Below are positions 33,842-42,518 of a stretch of 42,816 nt of DNA, one piece after another (within the stretch, counting starts at the first letter, position 1; each line of letters opens with the position of its first letter). Below the pieces are notes generated by a model. That model was not told the origin of the DNA, did no database searches, and saw nothing but the letters and a program-made list of their open reading frames with translations. The DNA is from Bradyrhizobium hereditatis (GTDB lineage: Bacteria; Pseudomonadota; Alphaproteobacteria; Rhizobiales; Xanthobacteraceae): contig NZ_JAGKJK010000031.1 in assembly GCF_020329435.1 (NCBI RefSeq), positions 1 through 42,816 of the forward strand, written 5' to 3'. A program made the translations under genes and the position numbers.

Positions 33842-34165
33842 ATGTCGAACCTCGATGCAGCCTTTTCCGCGCTGGCTGACCCAACTCGTCGCGCGATCCT
33901 GGCGCGTCTCGCGTTGGGCGAAGCCACCGTCATGGAGCTGGCCGAGCCATTCGAGATGACGCAGCCCGCCATCTCCCGACACCTCAAGGTGCTTGAGGGC
34001 GCAGGTCTCATCCTCCGGCGGGTCGAAGGCACGAAGCGCCCGTGCCGACTGGCGCCGACGGCCATTGCCGAGATCGACCAATGGCTCGGGATGCTGCGGC
34101 AGACCCTGACCGCGAACTACAACCGGCTGGACGACGTTCTGGCCGCCATGAAAACCGAAGAATGA
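33842..34165 (+). CDS. ArsR family winged-helix regulator
   Basis: 107 aa. Winged-helix domain: FSALADPTRRAILARLALGE, recognition helix in TQPAISRHLKVLEGAGLI, wing with RRVEGTKRPCRLAP. It lacks the CxC metal site of metal-sensing ArsR/SmtB members, so it probably responds to another cue. It overlaps the SRPBCC gene by four bases (ATGA), a pairing common for this ArsR subtype. Likely autoregulated at the TTATATAA sites. Confidence 0.93.
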   Translation: MSNLDAAFSALADPTRRAILARLALGEATVMELAEPFEMTQPAISRHLKVLEGAGLILRRVEGTKRPCRLAPTAIAEIDQWLGMLRQTLTANYNRLDDVLAAMKTEE

Positions 34166-34656
34166 AAGGCATTCCGATGGGCAAGTTGACGCTGAAGACC
34201 GAAGGCGACACCCACGTCGTTGTTACCAGGCATTTCGCCGCTCCGCCCGAGGCGGTGTATCGCGCGCACACCGAACCCGCGTTGATCCAGAAATGGCTGC
34301 TTGGTCCGGAAGGCTGGACGATGCCGGTCTGCATCAATGAGGCGCGACCGGGCGGCAAGATCCGTTACGAATGGAGCGACGGCAAGGGAGGTGGGTTCTA
34401 CCTGACTGGGGAGTTTATCGAGGTGGTGCCGTTCAGCCGGCTCGTTCACGTTGAACGGATGCATATGCCCGATCCAACGCCGGACAATCATGTCGAAACG
34501 AATTTCGCACCCGACGGCACCGGTACATTGATGACCATGCGGATGACCTTGCCAGATGCCGCGACGCGCGCTGCGATGCTGGCGACCGGCATGGAAGATG
34601 GAATGGAAGCGAGTTACGCGCGGCTTGACGCACTTTCTGTACCGACGCGGCCGTAA
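34162..34656 (+). CDS. SRPBCC (AHSA1-like) domain protein
   Basis: 164 aa. START-like fold: VVVTRHFAAPPEAVYRAHTE at the start, IQKWLLGPEGWTMPVC, GGKIRYEWSDGKGGGFYLTG and a late helix AAMLATGMEDGMEASYARLD. These proteins form a hydrophobic pocket and often pair with an ArsR regulator, possibly binding the same ligand. ATG 34162 overlaps the ArsR stop; ATG 34177 with AAAGG seven bases upstream gives MGKLTLKTEG and is an equally good start. Confidence 0.9.
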   Translation: MKGIPMGKLTLKTEGDTHVVVTRHFAAPPEAVYRAHTEPALIQKWLLGPEGWTMPVCINEARPGGKIRYEWSDGKGGGFYLTGEFIEVVPFSRLVHVERMHMPDPTPDNHVETNFAPDGTGTLMTMRMTLPDAATRAAMLATGMEDGMEASYARLDALSVPTRP

Positions 34657-34671
34657 CCGCGAGCCGGCGGC

Positions 34672-36231
34672 CTACTCCATCACCGCATGATCCGGCGCGA
34701 TCGACTGCTTGCGCAGCGTCGCCTTGGTCGAACCGATCATGATGGCGAGCGGTATGGCGCAGGCGGTGAAGATCATCACGAGCTGGTAGTCGTACGAGAA
34801 TGCGATGATCTGCGCCTGCACCTTGACCATCATGTCGGCCATGGCGCGGCCCTTGTCGGTGGCGAGATCGATCATATCGCGCACCCCGGGCATCTGCAGG
34901 GCGTGATTGAACGGATTGACGTGTTCCGACAGCACCGCGTAGGTGTAGCGCGTGCCCTGCGTCAGTTGCGAGATCACGAGCGAGATCCCGATCGAGCTGG
35001 CCACATTGCGCATCAATGTCAGCATCGAGGTGCCGTCGGTGCGCAGATGATTGGGCAGCGTCAGGAATGCCACGGTGGAAAGCGGCACGAACACCAGGCC
35101 AAAGCCAAAGCCCTGCACCACGCTGATGATCACGATCTCGGTCACGCCGGTCTGGTCGGTCCAGCCCGTCATGTAGAACAGCGACAGACAGGTGATACCG
35201 AGGCCTGCAACGATCAGCGTCCGCGCCTCGATATGGTTCATCATGCGGCCGACCAGCATCATCGCCACGAACGTGCCGCAGCCGCGGCTCGCCAGCAGAA
35301 GCCCGGCGGTGATGATCGGATAGCCGATCACGTTCTGCAGGAACGGTGAGGAGAGGGCCATGGTGGAAAACAGCACCAGCCCCATCACGGCCATGAACAC
35401 GCAGCCGGCGACGAAATTCTTGTCCTTGAACAGCGCGAACTGGATGAACGGATGTTGCGTCGTCAGCGAATGGGCGAGGAAGTAATAGAAGCCGATCACG
35501 GCGATGATAAACTCGGCGATGATCTCGTTGGATTCCAGCCAGCCGAGCTGCTCGCCGCGGTCGAGTGCAAGCTGCAACGCACCGATCGCGATTGCCAGCG
35601 CGGTGAAGCCGAACCAGTCGAAGCGCAGGTCGAGATCCTTCTTGGTCTCATCCATAAAGATCAAAAGGCCGAGCACGGTGATGACGCCGAACGGCAGATT
35701 GACGAAGAACACCCAGTGCCAGGAATAGGTCTCGGTCAGCCAGGCGCCGAGTGACGGGCCCATGATCGGCCCCATCATCACGCCCATGCCCCAGATCGCC
35801 ATCGCCTTGGCGCGTTCGTGCAGCGCGTAGGAATCGAGCATCACGGCCTGCGACAGCGGCACCAGCGCCGCGCCAAACACACCCTGCAGCAGACGGAACA
35901 CCACCATCTGGGTGATGTCCTGCGCCAGCCCGCACATCACGGAAGCGATGGTGAAGCCGGCGGAGCAGATGACGAAGATATTCTTGCGGCCAAAACGGTT
36001 GGCGATCCAGCCGACCGGCGCGGTCATGATCGCCGCCGCGACGATATAGGAGGTCAGCACCCAGTTGATCTGGTCCTGAGAAGCCGACAGCGAGCCCTGC
36101 ATGTAGGGCAGCGCGACGTTGGCGATGGTCGTGTCGAGCGCCTGCATGATGGTCGCCGTCATGGCGCAGATCGTCACCATGTTCCGGCGCAGGCCGGGAA
36201 CGGATGCCGATGGCTGCCCCGGCGTTGCCAT
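34672..36231 (-). CDS. emrB: DHA2 family MFS multidrug efflux permease (EmrB type)
   Basis: 519 aa, 14 predicted membrane helices. Motifs of the DHA2 family: LDTTIANVALPYMQGSLSAS in helix 1, GWIANRFGRKN (motif A) after helix 2, and LGAWLTETYSWHWVFFVNLP near helix 5-6. It should pair with the membrane-fusion protein encoded four bases upstream to expel toxic compounds. The operon is headed by a MarR repressor gene. The gene symbol is by homology; no substrate can be named. Confidence 0.92.
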   Translation of the reverse strand: MATPGQPSASVPGLRRNMVTICAMTATIMQALDTTIANVALPYMQGSLSASQDQINWVLTSYIVAAAIMTAPVGWIANRFGRKNIFVICSAGFTIASVMCGLAQDITQMVVFRLLQGVFGAALVPLSQAVMLDSYALHERAKAMAIWGMGVMMGPIMGPSLGAWLTETYSWHWVFFVNLPFGVITVLGLLIFMDETKKDLDLRFDWFGFTALAIAIGALQLALDRGEQLGWLESNEIIAEFIIAVIGFYYFLAHSLTTQHPFIQFALFKDKNFVAGCVFMAVMGLVLFSTMALSSPFLQNVIGYPIITAGLLLASRGCGTFVAMMLVGRMMNHIEARTLIVAGLGITCLSLFYMTGWTDQTGVTEIVIISVVQGFGFGLVFVPLSTVAFLTLPNHLRTDGTSMLTLMRNVASSIGISLVISQLTQGTRYTYAVLSEHVNPFNHALQMPGVRDMIDLATDKGRAMADMMVKVQAQIIAFSYDYQLVMIFTACAIPLAIMIGSTKATLRKQSIAPDHAVME

Positions 36232-36235
36232 CGCG

Positions 36236-37399
36236 CTATTCGTGATCCTGGTTCGCTGCTGCCGGCGACAGGCCGAGCAGCGCCGACAGCGAACGGCTAT
36301 GCTGGGTATCGATGGTGGCGTAAACGCTCATGCCGGCCTTGAGCTTGCGGACGAACTTGTCGTTCTTGTCGAAATAGATCCGCACCGGTACGCGCTGCAC
36401 CACCTTGACGAAATTGCCCGACGCGTTCTGCGGCGGCAGGATCGCGAATTGTGCGCCGGTGCCGGGCGAAAGTGAGCCGACCGTGCCCTTGAACGGGTGA
36501 TTGGGGAAGGCGTCGACCTCTAGCGTGACGGACTGGCCGACCGCGACATAAGTAAAGTCGGATTCCTTCGGGTTGGCGTCGACCCAGGGATTAGCGGTGT
36601 CGATGATGCTGAACACCGGCGTGCCGGCAGTGACGAAGCGACCGAGCTGAATCTGTTCGACCTGCGTGGCGATGCCGGCCATCGGCGCGCGCATCACCGT
36701 GTGGTCGAGGTTGCGCTGGGCCTGGTCGAGCGCGGCTTTTGCCTGCGCGTAAGGCGGGAATTCCTCGAGCGGCAGATCGGGATTGCCGAGCAGTTGCGCC
36801 TTGGCGGTGGCGATCTTCTGCTGTAGCAACTGGAACTGCGCACTCGCAGTGACGAGAGCGGTGGAGGCATTGTCGAGATCGAGCTGCGAGCCGAAATTGT
36901 TCTTCACCAGCGAAGATTTGCGTTCGACGTCGCGCCGCTTCAACTCCATGCCCTGCTGCGACAGCTCGCTCATCTGGCCGTAGATCTTGAGGTCGGCGAT
37001 CAGATTGTCATAGGTGACCTTTGCCTGCGCGAGGTTGGCCTTGGCCTGCGCCAGCGCGAGGCGGAACGGGACGGGATCAATCTCGAACAGCACGTCGCCC
37101 GGATTGACCTGCTGACCTTCCTTCACCACCACCTTCTCGATCTTGCCGGAGATGTCGGGCGTGATCAGGACCTTCTGCGCGCCGACATAGGCATCGTCAG
37201 TGGTGACGTAGCGGCCGCCATTGAGATAGAAGGTCACGCCGGCCACCAGCGCGACCAGCGGCAGCACCACGAGCAGCAGAAAGCGGCGGTAGCGACGCAA
37301 GCCGGCCATCAGCCGGCGGCGCGGCTCGGCCGCGAGTTTCGGCCGCGACGCAGGCGCACCCTTCTGCTCGGGCGGGAATTTGAGTACGGGATCAGCCAT
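36236..37399 (-). CDS. emrA: HlyD/EmrA family membrane-fusion protein
   Basis: 387 aa. One N-terminal helix (FLLLVVLPLVALVAGVTFYL), then GGRYVTTDDAYVGAQKVLIT and ISGKIEKVVVKEGQQVNPGD (lipoyl-like half), a long coiled-coil hairpin (about residues 115-215), the second lipoyl half (HTVMRAPMAGIATQVEQIQL) and a beta-barrel. It bridges EmrB to an outer-membrane channel in the periplasm. Its start overlaps the marR end by eight bases. Confidence 0.93.
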   Translation of the reverse strand: MADPVLKFPPEQKGAPASRPKLAAEPRRRLMAGLRRYRRFLLLVVLPLVALVAGVTFYLNGGRYVTTDDAYVGAQKVLITPDISGKIEKVVVKEGQQVNPGDVLFEIDPVPFRLALAQAKANLAQAKVTYDNLIADLKIYGQMSELSQQGMELKRRDVERKSSLVKNNFGSQLDLDNASTALVTASAQFQLLQQKIATAKAQLLGNPDLPLEEFPPYAQAKAALDQAQRNLDHTVMRAPMAGIATQVEQIQLGRFVTAGTPVFSIIDTANPWVDANPKESDFTYVAVGQSVTLEVDAFPNHPFKGTVGSLSPGTGAQFAILPPQNASGNFVKVVQRVPVRIYFDKNDKFVRKLKAGMSVYATIDTQHSRSLSALLGLSPAAANQDHE

Positions 37400-37871
37400 A
37401 ACGCTGCTCCTTTCGTGGAGCCTCGTTCGCCGGAATCTGGATCGCGTTGCGAACGTTTTCCTTGATCAGGTCGAGTTGGTCGAGCAGGCGATGCGCATCA
37501 GCCGGGTTGATGCCATCGAGCGCGGTCGCCGTCAGCTCGGAGCGAAGCCCGGCGAGCTTGCCGAGCAGCGGCCGCGCGGCCTTGCGCAGATAGAGGCGGT
37601 TGACGCGGCGGTCGTTCTCGTCGCCGCGGCGTTCGATCCAGCCATTGTCGCAAAGCTTGTCGATCAGCCGCGTCAGCGTGATCGGCTGCATCTCCATCTG
37701 CTCGGCGAGTTCGGATTGCTTCAGGCCTTCGGCGCGCTCGACCTTGGCCAGAACCGCCCATTGCGCGCGGGTGATGCCATAGCGTGCCGCCTGCCGGTCG
37801 GCATAGGCGCGCACCATCCGCTGCACCTCGCCGAGCGTGAACAGGAAATTCATATCCACGGAACTGCGCAT
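37392..37871 (-). CDS. MarR family transcriptional regulator
   Basis: 159 aa. Winged helix with YGITRAQWAVLAKVERAEGL, helix-turn-helix KQSELAEQMEMQPITLTRLI and wing IERRGDENDRRVNRLYL, the DxRxxR signature of MarR. It heads the emrA-emrB operon and most likely represses it until an effector binds. Palindromic TAAGC sequences lie just upstream. The start ATG 37871 has GGGAGGCTGAGGGC upstream, a good ribosome site. Confidence 0.93.
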   Translation of the reverse strand: MRSSVDMNFLFTLGEVQRMVRAYADRQAARYGITRAQWAVLAKVERAEGLKQSELAEQMEMQPITLTRLIDKLCDNGWIERRGDENDRRVNRLYLRKAARPLLGKLAGLRSELTATALDGINPADAHRLLDQLDLIKENVRNAIQIPANEAPRKEQRYG

Positions 37872-37885
37872 GCCCTCAGCCTCCC

Positions 37886-37913
37886 TAAGCTAGCGATATA
37901 TTAAGCTTGCTTA
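37886..37913 (-). promoter_or_regulatory. Candidate MarR operator
   Basis: Perfect palindrome TAAGC TT GCTTA (37902-37913) and a second TAAGC with adjoining GCTAGC at 37886-37894, 16 bases apart. The stretch between is AT-rich (GATATATT) and may hold the -10 of the marR operon. It lies 15-42 bases upstream of the marR start. Confidence 0.5.
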
Positions 37914-38026
37914 TGAATTGCGCATGCTGAGTTTACAGCGGCCTGATCCGCTTCCAGCACATGGCTGGGAACCATCCAGCCGGCCGGGCTTTGGGATTGG
38001 CTCTCAAACTGCTACAAAAGGCTGAT

Positions 38027-38512
38027 ATGAGCCTGACAAAGCCTACATTTCCCGCGCCTGGTCACGACCACGGCCGCTGCACTGCGGAAGCGATCGCACA
38101 TGCCGAGGCGGTGTGCGCACGGCGTTCGCAGAAATTCACCCCGATCCGGCGTCAGGTGCTCGGCGCGCTGCTGTCGAGCCACCGTCCGCTCGGCGCCTAC
38201 GAGGTGATCGACGAACTCGCCAAATCGATGCCGCGGCCGGCGCCGATCACGGTGTACCGCGCGCTCGATTTTCTGATGGAAAACGGCCTCGTTCACCGCA
38301 TCGAAAGCCGCAACGCCTTTCTCGCCTGCGCGCATGATCATGACGAGACCTCGATGGTGGCGTTCCTGATCTGCGAGCTCTGTGGTTCCGTCGGCGAAAT
38401 TCCCGCAGCCCCTGTCGCGCAAAGCCTTAATGCAGCAGCGCGGGCATCGGGTTTCGCGCCAAAGCTCTCCGTCGTCGAGATCGCCGGCACCTGCGCTCAT
38501 TGCCAGAAATAA
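38027..38512 (+). CDS. zur: Fur family regulator, Zur-like
   Basis: 161 aa. Helix-turn-helix: FTPIRRQVLGALLSSHRPLG and APITVYRALDFLMENGLVHR. Metal-binding part: AHDHDET, then two CxxC pairs, CELC and CAHC, the structural zinc site. The His-rich N-terminus (GHDHGRC) and overall layout fit Zur rather than Fur, but no znuABC genes are in the window to confirm it. ATG 38027 has AAAGG seven bases upstream. The EamA gene follows after 33 bases. Confidence 0.8.
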   Translation: MSLTKPTFPAPGHDHGRCTAEAIAHAEAVCARRSQKFTPIRRQVLGALLSSHRPLGAYEVIDELAKSMPRPAPITVYRALDFLMENGLVHRIESRNAFLACAHDHDETSMVAFLICELCGSVGEIPAAPVAQSLNAAARASGFAPKLSVVEIAGTCAHCQK

Positions 38513-38545
38513 CAAGAAGCGGCGCCAGGCCGGCCACGAGGAGAG

Positions 38546-39484
38546 ATGTCTTCCAAGCAAATAGCACCTTCCGCCGGGCGTGCGCTAACACCGGGCGCCA
38601 TCGCCTTGGTGCTGATGTTGTGCCTGAGCTGGGGGTTCAACCAGATCGCGGTCAAGCTCGCGCTGCCCGACGTCCCGCCGATGCTACAGGCGTTGATCCG
38701 CTCCGCCGGCGCGTTGCCGGTCATGCTGTTCGCAGGGTGGCTGCGCGGCGTGAAATTCTTCGAGCGCGACGGTTCGCTGTGGCCCGGCCTCTTGGCCGGC
38801 ATGTTATTCGGAATCGAGTTCGTGCTGATTTTCACGGGGCTGGTGTTCACCTCGGCATCGCGCGCGGCCGTGTTTCTCTACACCGCGCCATTCTTCGTCG
38901 CGCTCGGCTCCTATCAGTTTCTCGGCGAGCGCCTCAGCCTGCTGCAATGGAGCGGGCTGGGCCTGAGCTTTGCAGGTGTGGCGCTGGCAATCGGCGTGCC
39001 GCAGGCAAATGTCGACGCAAAAGTCTTGCTGGGCGATCTGCTGGTGGTCGGCGGAGGAGCGCTGTGGGGCGCGACTACGCTCATCGTCAAGGCTACGAAA
39101 CTTCGCAACGCAGCGCCGGAGAAGGCGCTGAGCTACCAGGTCGCCGTGTCGATCCCGATCCTGGGCTGCGCATCCCTGCTGTTCGGCGAGAAGATCACCC
39201 ACATGCCAAGCGCGCTGTCGATCTCGCTTCTGGCCTATCAGGCGATCTGGGTAGTGGGCTGCACCTTCGTGCTGTGGTTCGCTCTGGTGAAGACCTACTC
39301 GGCGAGCAAGCTCTCGTCGTTTACCTTCTTCACGCCATTGTTCGGCGTCGTCGCGGCCTATTTTATCCTGCACGACACGCTGACGATTGCCTTCGGTGTC
39401 GCGGCGCTGCTGGTCATCGCGGGGCTTTATCTCGTGAACAAGCCGGATCCGAAGGTTGTGCCGGATCCGAACGTGCCGGCGTGA
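38546..39484 (+). CDS. DMT superfamily (EamA) permease
   Basis: 312 aa, ten predicted helices in two EamA repeats (LSWGFNQIAVKLALPDVPPM and GGGALWGATTLIVKAT mark their starts). SRAAVFLYTAPFFVALGSYQ and SSFTFFTPLFGVVAAYFILH are the matching conserved helices of each half. GAGGAGAG lies just before the ATG. It follows the Zur-like gene closely and may share its transcript. Substrate unknown. It is not closely similar to the EamA protein at 32772-33695. Confidence 0.9.
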   Translation: MSSKQIAPSAGRALTPGAIALVLMLCLSWGFNQIAVKLALPDVPPMLQALIRSAGALPVMLFAGWLRGVKFFERDGSLWPGLLAGMLFGIEFVLIFTGLVFTSASRAAVFLYTAPFFVALGSYQFLGERLSLLQWSGLGLSFAGVALAIGVPQANVDAKVLLGDLLVVGGGALWGATTLIVKATKLRNAAPEKALSYQVAVSIPILGCASLLFGEKITHMPSALSISLLAYQAIWVVGCTFVLWFALVKTYSASKLSSFTFFTPLFGVVAAYFILHDTLTIAFGVAALLVIAGLYLVNKPDPKVVPDPNVPA

Positions 39485-39534
39485 TCTGCCACAACACACC
39501 CGTTCTGCGCCCAAAGCCATCTCGGATTGATTGG

Positions 39535-39657
39535 TTAGACTGCGCGGAGAATCGTTGTTGTCCGCTCGATCGCTGCTTTGGCTATCGACTTGTAGGGGGT
39601 CTTGATTGCCAGGTCCGCAATCGCGCCATTCACGAAGTCCGGGTTCAATTTACTCAA
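39535..39657 (-). CDS. Possible small protein (40 aa)
   Basis: On the minus strand a TTG at 39657 opens MSKLNPDFVNGAIADLAIKT and continues to TTTILRAV. The composition looks protein-like (balanced, with an amphipathic helix) rather than shadow-like, and no gene lies on the other strand. There is no good ribosome site and only a TTG start. It may be a gene fragment. It is downstream of the 85-aa hypothetical on the same strand. Confidence 0.3.
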   Translation of the reverse strand: MSKLNPDFVNGAIADLAIKTPYKSIAKAAIERTTTILRAV

Positions 39658-39711
39658 GGCGGCGAGCTATGCGGAATAACCGCGCCCAATCAGGCAAAGG
39701 TTTCGGAGCGC

Positions 39712-39969
39712 TCACGAGATGTGTGGATATGATTCGCCGGAATAGATGGCGAACGCCTTGGCTGCCGCCGCGAGCTGTTGCTCGGAAATATTGCAAGAGC
39801 TGGCAAACTCGATTTGCAGCTTTGGACTGACTTCACCAAAAAACGCAGACATGTGCCCGGGTACTGCCTGTGCCGCTTCGGGATGGAGAAGACAAAAGGC
39901 AAGCTCCTGCGCATCTAGCTGCTTGCTATGAGGTGCATTAACCGTCGTTAGTACCAAGGCAGGGCTCAT
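39712..39969 (-). CDS. Hypothetical protein (85 aa)
   Basis: The ATG at 39969 has GAGGTGAAAA directly upstream, a good ribosome site. The protein has two cysteines, FCLLHPEAAQAVPGHMSAFF and ISEQQLAAAAKAFAIYSGES as main blocks, and no signal peptide or membrane span. No family is recognised. The base composition is less GC-rich than that of its neighbours, which may hint at later arrival. Confidence 0.6.
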   Translation of the reverse strand: MSPALVLTTVNAPHSKQLDAQELAFCLLHPEAAQAVPGHMSAFFGEVSPKLQIEFASSCNISEQQLAAAAKAFAIYSGESYPHIS

Positions 39970-40057
39970 TTTTCACCTCTAAGCCTTAGATTGGCCTGAC
40001 AAGAACCGTTGTCAACCGCCTGCTAAACGTTCCATGAACGAACCCGAAGGGACGCAG

Positions 40058-40933
40058 TTAACCCGTCTCGATCGGCAGCGACCAGTCCCTGGCCCATTCG
40101 CCCATCGAGCCATCGTAGAGGGTGAGGTTGTCGTAGCCGAGGCGGTGTAGCAGGAATAGATCGACCGTCGCCGAGATGCCGCCGCCGCAATAGGCGAGGA
40201 CGCGCTTGTCCTTGGTGATGCCCTGCGCCTTGAATTTCGCCTCCGCCTCGCCGAGCGGGACGAAGGCCTTGGTCTTGGGGTCGAGCAGTGTGGCCGCCGA
40301 GACGTTGCAACTGCCGGGCACGCGGCCGGGCCGGCCGTAGCGGCTGGGCTCCAGGCCCTTGTGGAATTGCGGGCCGAGCGCGTTGACGATGATGGTGCCG
40401 TGCTCGGTCGTGGCGGCGAGCGTCTGATGCTTGTCGACGAAGAATCCCGGCTTCGGTTTGGCTATGAAGGTTGCCGGCTTGTATCCCTTCGCCGGTCCGG
40501 TTTCGAGTGGGCGCCCCTCGAGCTTCCATTTGTCGAGACCGCCATCGAGCACAGCGGCGTTCTCGAAACCGAGCGCTTTCAGCATCCACCAGAACCGCGT
40601 GGCCCACATCGGTGTGCCGATGCTGTACAGCACGACCCGGCTTTCGTTGGAGACGCCGTGAGCGCCGAACGCGCGCTCGAGCTGCGCGACATCAGGCATC
40701 ATGAAGCGCAGCTCGGTGCTGGCATCAGAGAATTCACCCTGCAGATCGAGAAAATCCGCGCCGGGAATATGTCCGGCTTCGAACGTGTGTCGCCCGGGCA
40801 CGGTGAGATAGGGTTGGCTGGAGCCGTCAGGGGCAGGCTCGAGATAGGTCGTGCAATCGAACAGGCGCAGAGCAGGCTGGCCGAGGATGTCGGCGAGTTC
40901 CGCCGTCGTGATCAGATCGTTTCGCGCCGGCAC
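40058..40933 (-). CDS. sseA: Two-domain rhodanese / 3-mercaptopyruvate sulfurtransferase
   Basis: 291 aa, two rhodanese domains. The N-terminal, inactive one has HIPGADFLDLQGEFSD and VVLYSIGTPMWATRFWW. The C-terminal one has GRVPGSCNVS and the active loop YCGGGISAT with Cys249. The loop differs from the usual CGSGVTA of mercaptopyruvate enzymes and CRKGVTA of thiosulfate enzymes, so the sulfur donor is uncertain. Cytosolic, single gene, divergent from ispG. The symbol is by homology only. Confidence 0.85.
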   Translation of the reverse strand: MPARNDLITTAELADILGQPALRLFDCTTYLEPAPDGSSQPYLTVPGRHTFEAGHIPGADFLDLQGEFSDASTELRFMMPDVAQLERAFGAHGVSNESRVVLYSIGTPMWATRFWWMLKALGFENAAVLDGGLDKWKLEGRPLETGPAKGYKPATFIAKPKPGFFVDKHQTLAATTEHGTIIVNALGPQFHKGLEPSRYGRPGRVPGSCNVSAATLLDPKTKAFVPLGEAEAKFKAQGITKDKRVLAYCGGGISATVDLFLLHRLGYDNLTLYDGSMGEWARDWSLPIETG

Positions 40934-41200
40934 GCCCGCCTCCCATTATTTATGTTTCAGCAATGCTAAAACCCGCATCGGGTCATGAAAAGATGCACCT
41001 TTGCATGCTTACCCTTTCAATTCGGCGATTCCTGTCCAATATAGCGGTTAACGAAAGACTGAGGTCTTTCGCCCTGCTTTTGGCCGCGATGCATGGCCTA
41101 AGCTATTGAATATGCAAACGAAAAAACATGTGTGACGAGGCGCACTGTGCCTTCGCCGCCCCCTTGGTGATTGTCACCAAAACCTGATATTCGAGGCCCC

Positions 41201-42493
41201 ATGAACAAGCCCGAAATTATCCCGCAAGATGACGTCGCCGGCCCGAAGGCCCGGCACAAAACCACCCAGGTCATGGTCGGCAATGTTGCCGTCGGTGGCG
41301 GTGCTCCAATCGTCGTGCAGTCGATGACCAACACCGACACCGCCGACGTCGAAGGTACGATCGCGCAGGTCGCGGCGCTGACCCGCGCCGGATCGGAAAT
41401 GGTGCGCATCACCGTCGACCGCGAGGAGGCGGCTGCCGCCGTTCCGCACATCCGCGACGGCCTGCGCAAGCGCGGCATCACTACGCCGCTGATCGGTGAT
41501 TTCCATTATATCGGCCACAAGCTGCTCGCCGAGTATCCGGCCTGCGCCGAGGCGCTCGACAAGTACCGCATCAATCCTGGCAATGTGGGCTTCAAGAACA
41601 AGCGCGACACGCAATTTGCCGACATCATCGAGATCGCCAACAAGAACAATAAGCCGGTCCGCATCGGCGCCAATTGGGGCTCGCTCGATCAGGAGCTGCT
41701 GACCAAGCTGATGGACGAGAATACGGCCTCGCCGAATCCGCGCGACGCCCGCGCGGTGACCCGCGAGGCCATGGTGCAGTCCGCGCTTTTGTCGGCCGCG
41801 CGCGCCCAAGAGCTCGGCATGCCCAAGAACCGCATGATCCTCTCGGCCAAGGTTTCCGCTGTGCAGGACCTGATCGCGGTCTATCAGGAGCTGGCCCGCC
41901 GCTCGGACTATGCGATCCATCTTGGCCTCACCGAAGCCGGCATGGGATCGAAGGGCATTGTCGCTTCCTCTGCCGCGCTCGGTATCCTCTTGCAGGACGG
42001 CATTGGCGACACCATCCGCATTTCGCTGACGCCCGAACCCGGCGGCGATCGTACCCTTGAGGTGCAGGTCGCGCAGGAGCTCCTGCAGACCATGGGCTTC
42101 CGCACCTTCGTGCCGCTGGTTGCGGCGTGCCCGGGCTGCGGCCGCACGACTTCGACCACGTTCCAGGAGCTGGCACGCTCGATCCAGGATTTCATCCGCG
42201 ACGAGATGCCGACCTGGAAGACGCAGTATCCCGGCGTCGAGCAGCTCAACGTCGCCGTGATGGGCTGCATCGTCAACGGCCCCGGCGAATCAAAGCACGC
42301 CAATATCGGCATCTCGCTGCCTGGCACCGGCGAAGCACCGGCAGCGCCCGTGTTCGTCGACGGCAAGAAGTTCCGCACGCTGCGCGGGCCGACGATTGCC
42401 GCCGACTTCAAGGCACTGGTGATCGATTACATCGACCAGCGCTATGGCAAGGGCAACAAAACCCCCGAGGGCGCGGTGACCGCGGCGGAGTGA
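41201..42493 (+). CDS. ispG: 4-hydroxy-3-methylbut-2-en-1-yl diphosphate synthase (GcpE)
   Basis: 430 aa. It converts MEcPP to HMBPP in the non-mevalonate isoprenoid pathway with a [4Fe-4S] cluster. The three cluster ligands are Cys310 and Cys313 (AACPGCGRTTSTTF) and Cys356 (VMGCIVNGPGES). VQSMTNTDTADVEGTIAQV near the start is the family signature. The longer alphaproteobacterial form with the central insert is seen. ATG 41201 has CGAGG five bases upstream; a GTG at 41171 is an alternative. The gene is the last before the right IS copy, whose flank begins nine bases after the stop. Confidence 0.95.
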   Translation: MNKPEIIPQDDVAGPKARHKTTQVMVGNVAVGGGAPIVVQSMTNTDTADVEGTIAQVAALTRAGSEMVRITVDREEAAAAVPHIRDGLRKRGITTPLIGDFHYIGHKLLAEYPACAEALDKYRINPGNVGFKNKRDTQFADIIEIANKNNKPVRIGANWGSLDQELLTKLMDENTASPNPRDARAVTREAMVQSALLSAARAQELGMPKNRMILSAKVSAVQDLIAVYQELARRSDYAIHLGLTEAGMGSKGIVASSAALGILLQDGIGDTIRISLTPEPGGDRTLEVQVAQELLQTMGFRTFVPLVAACPGCGRTTSTTFQELARSIQDFIRDEMPTWKTQYPGVEQLNVAVMGCIVNGPGESKHANIGISLPGTGEAPAAPVFVDGKKFRTLRGPTIAADFKALVIDYIDQRYGKGNKTPEGAVTAAE

Positions 42494-42502
42494 TATCTCT
42501 CC

Positions 42503-42518
42503 GTCGTCCCCGCGAAAA
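42503..42518. repeat. Half of a GTCGTCCCCGCGAA palindromic repeat interrupted by the right IS
   Basis: GTCGTCCCCGCGAAAA runs into the IS end. It mirrors the left flank at 299-313, apart from the bases next to the junction (AA here, C there). It begins nine bases after the ispG stop. Confidence 0.6.
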
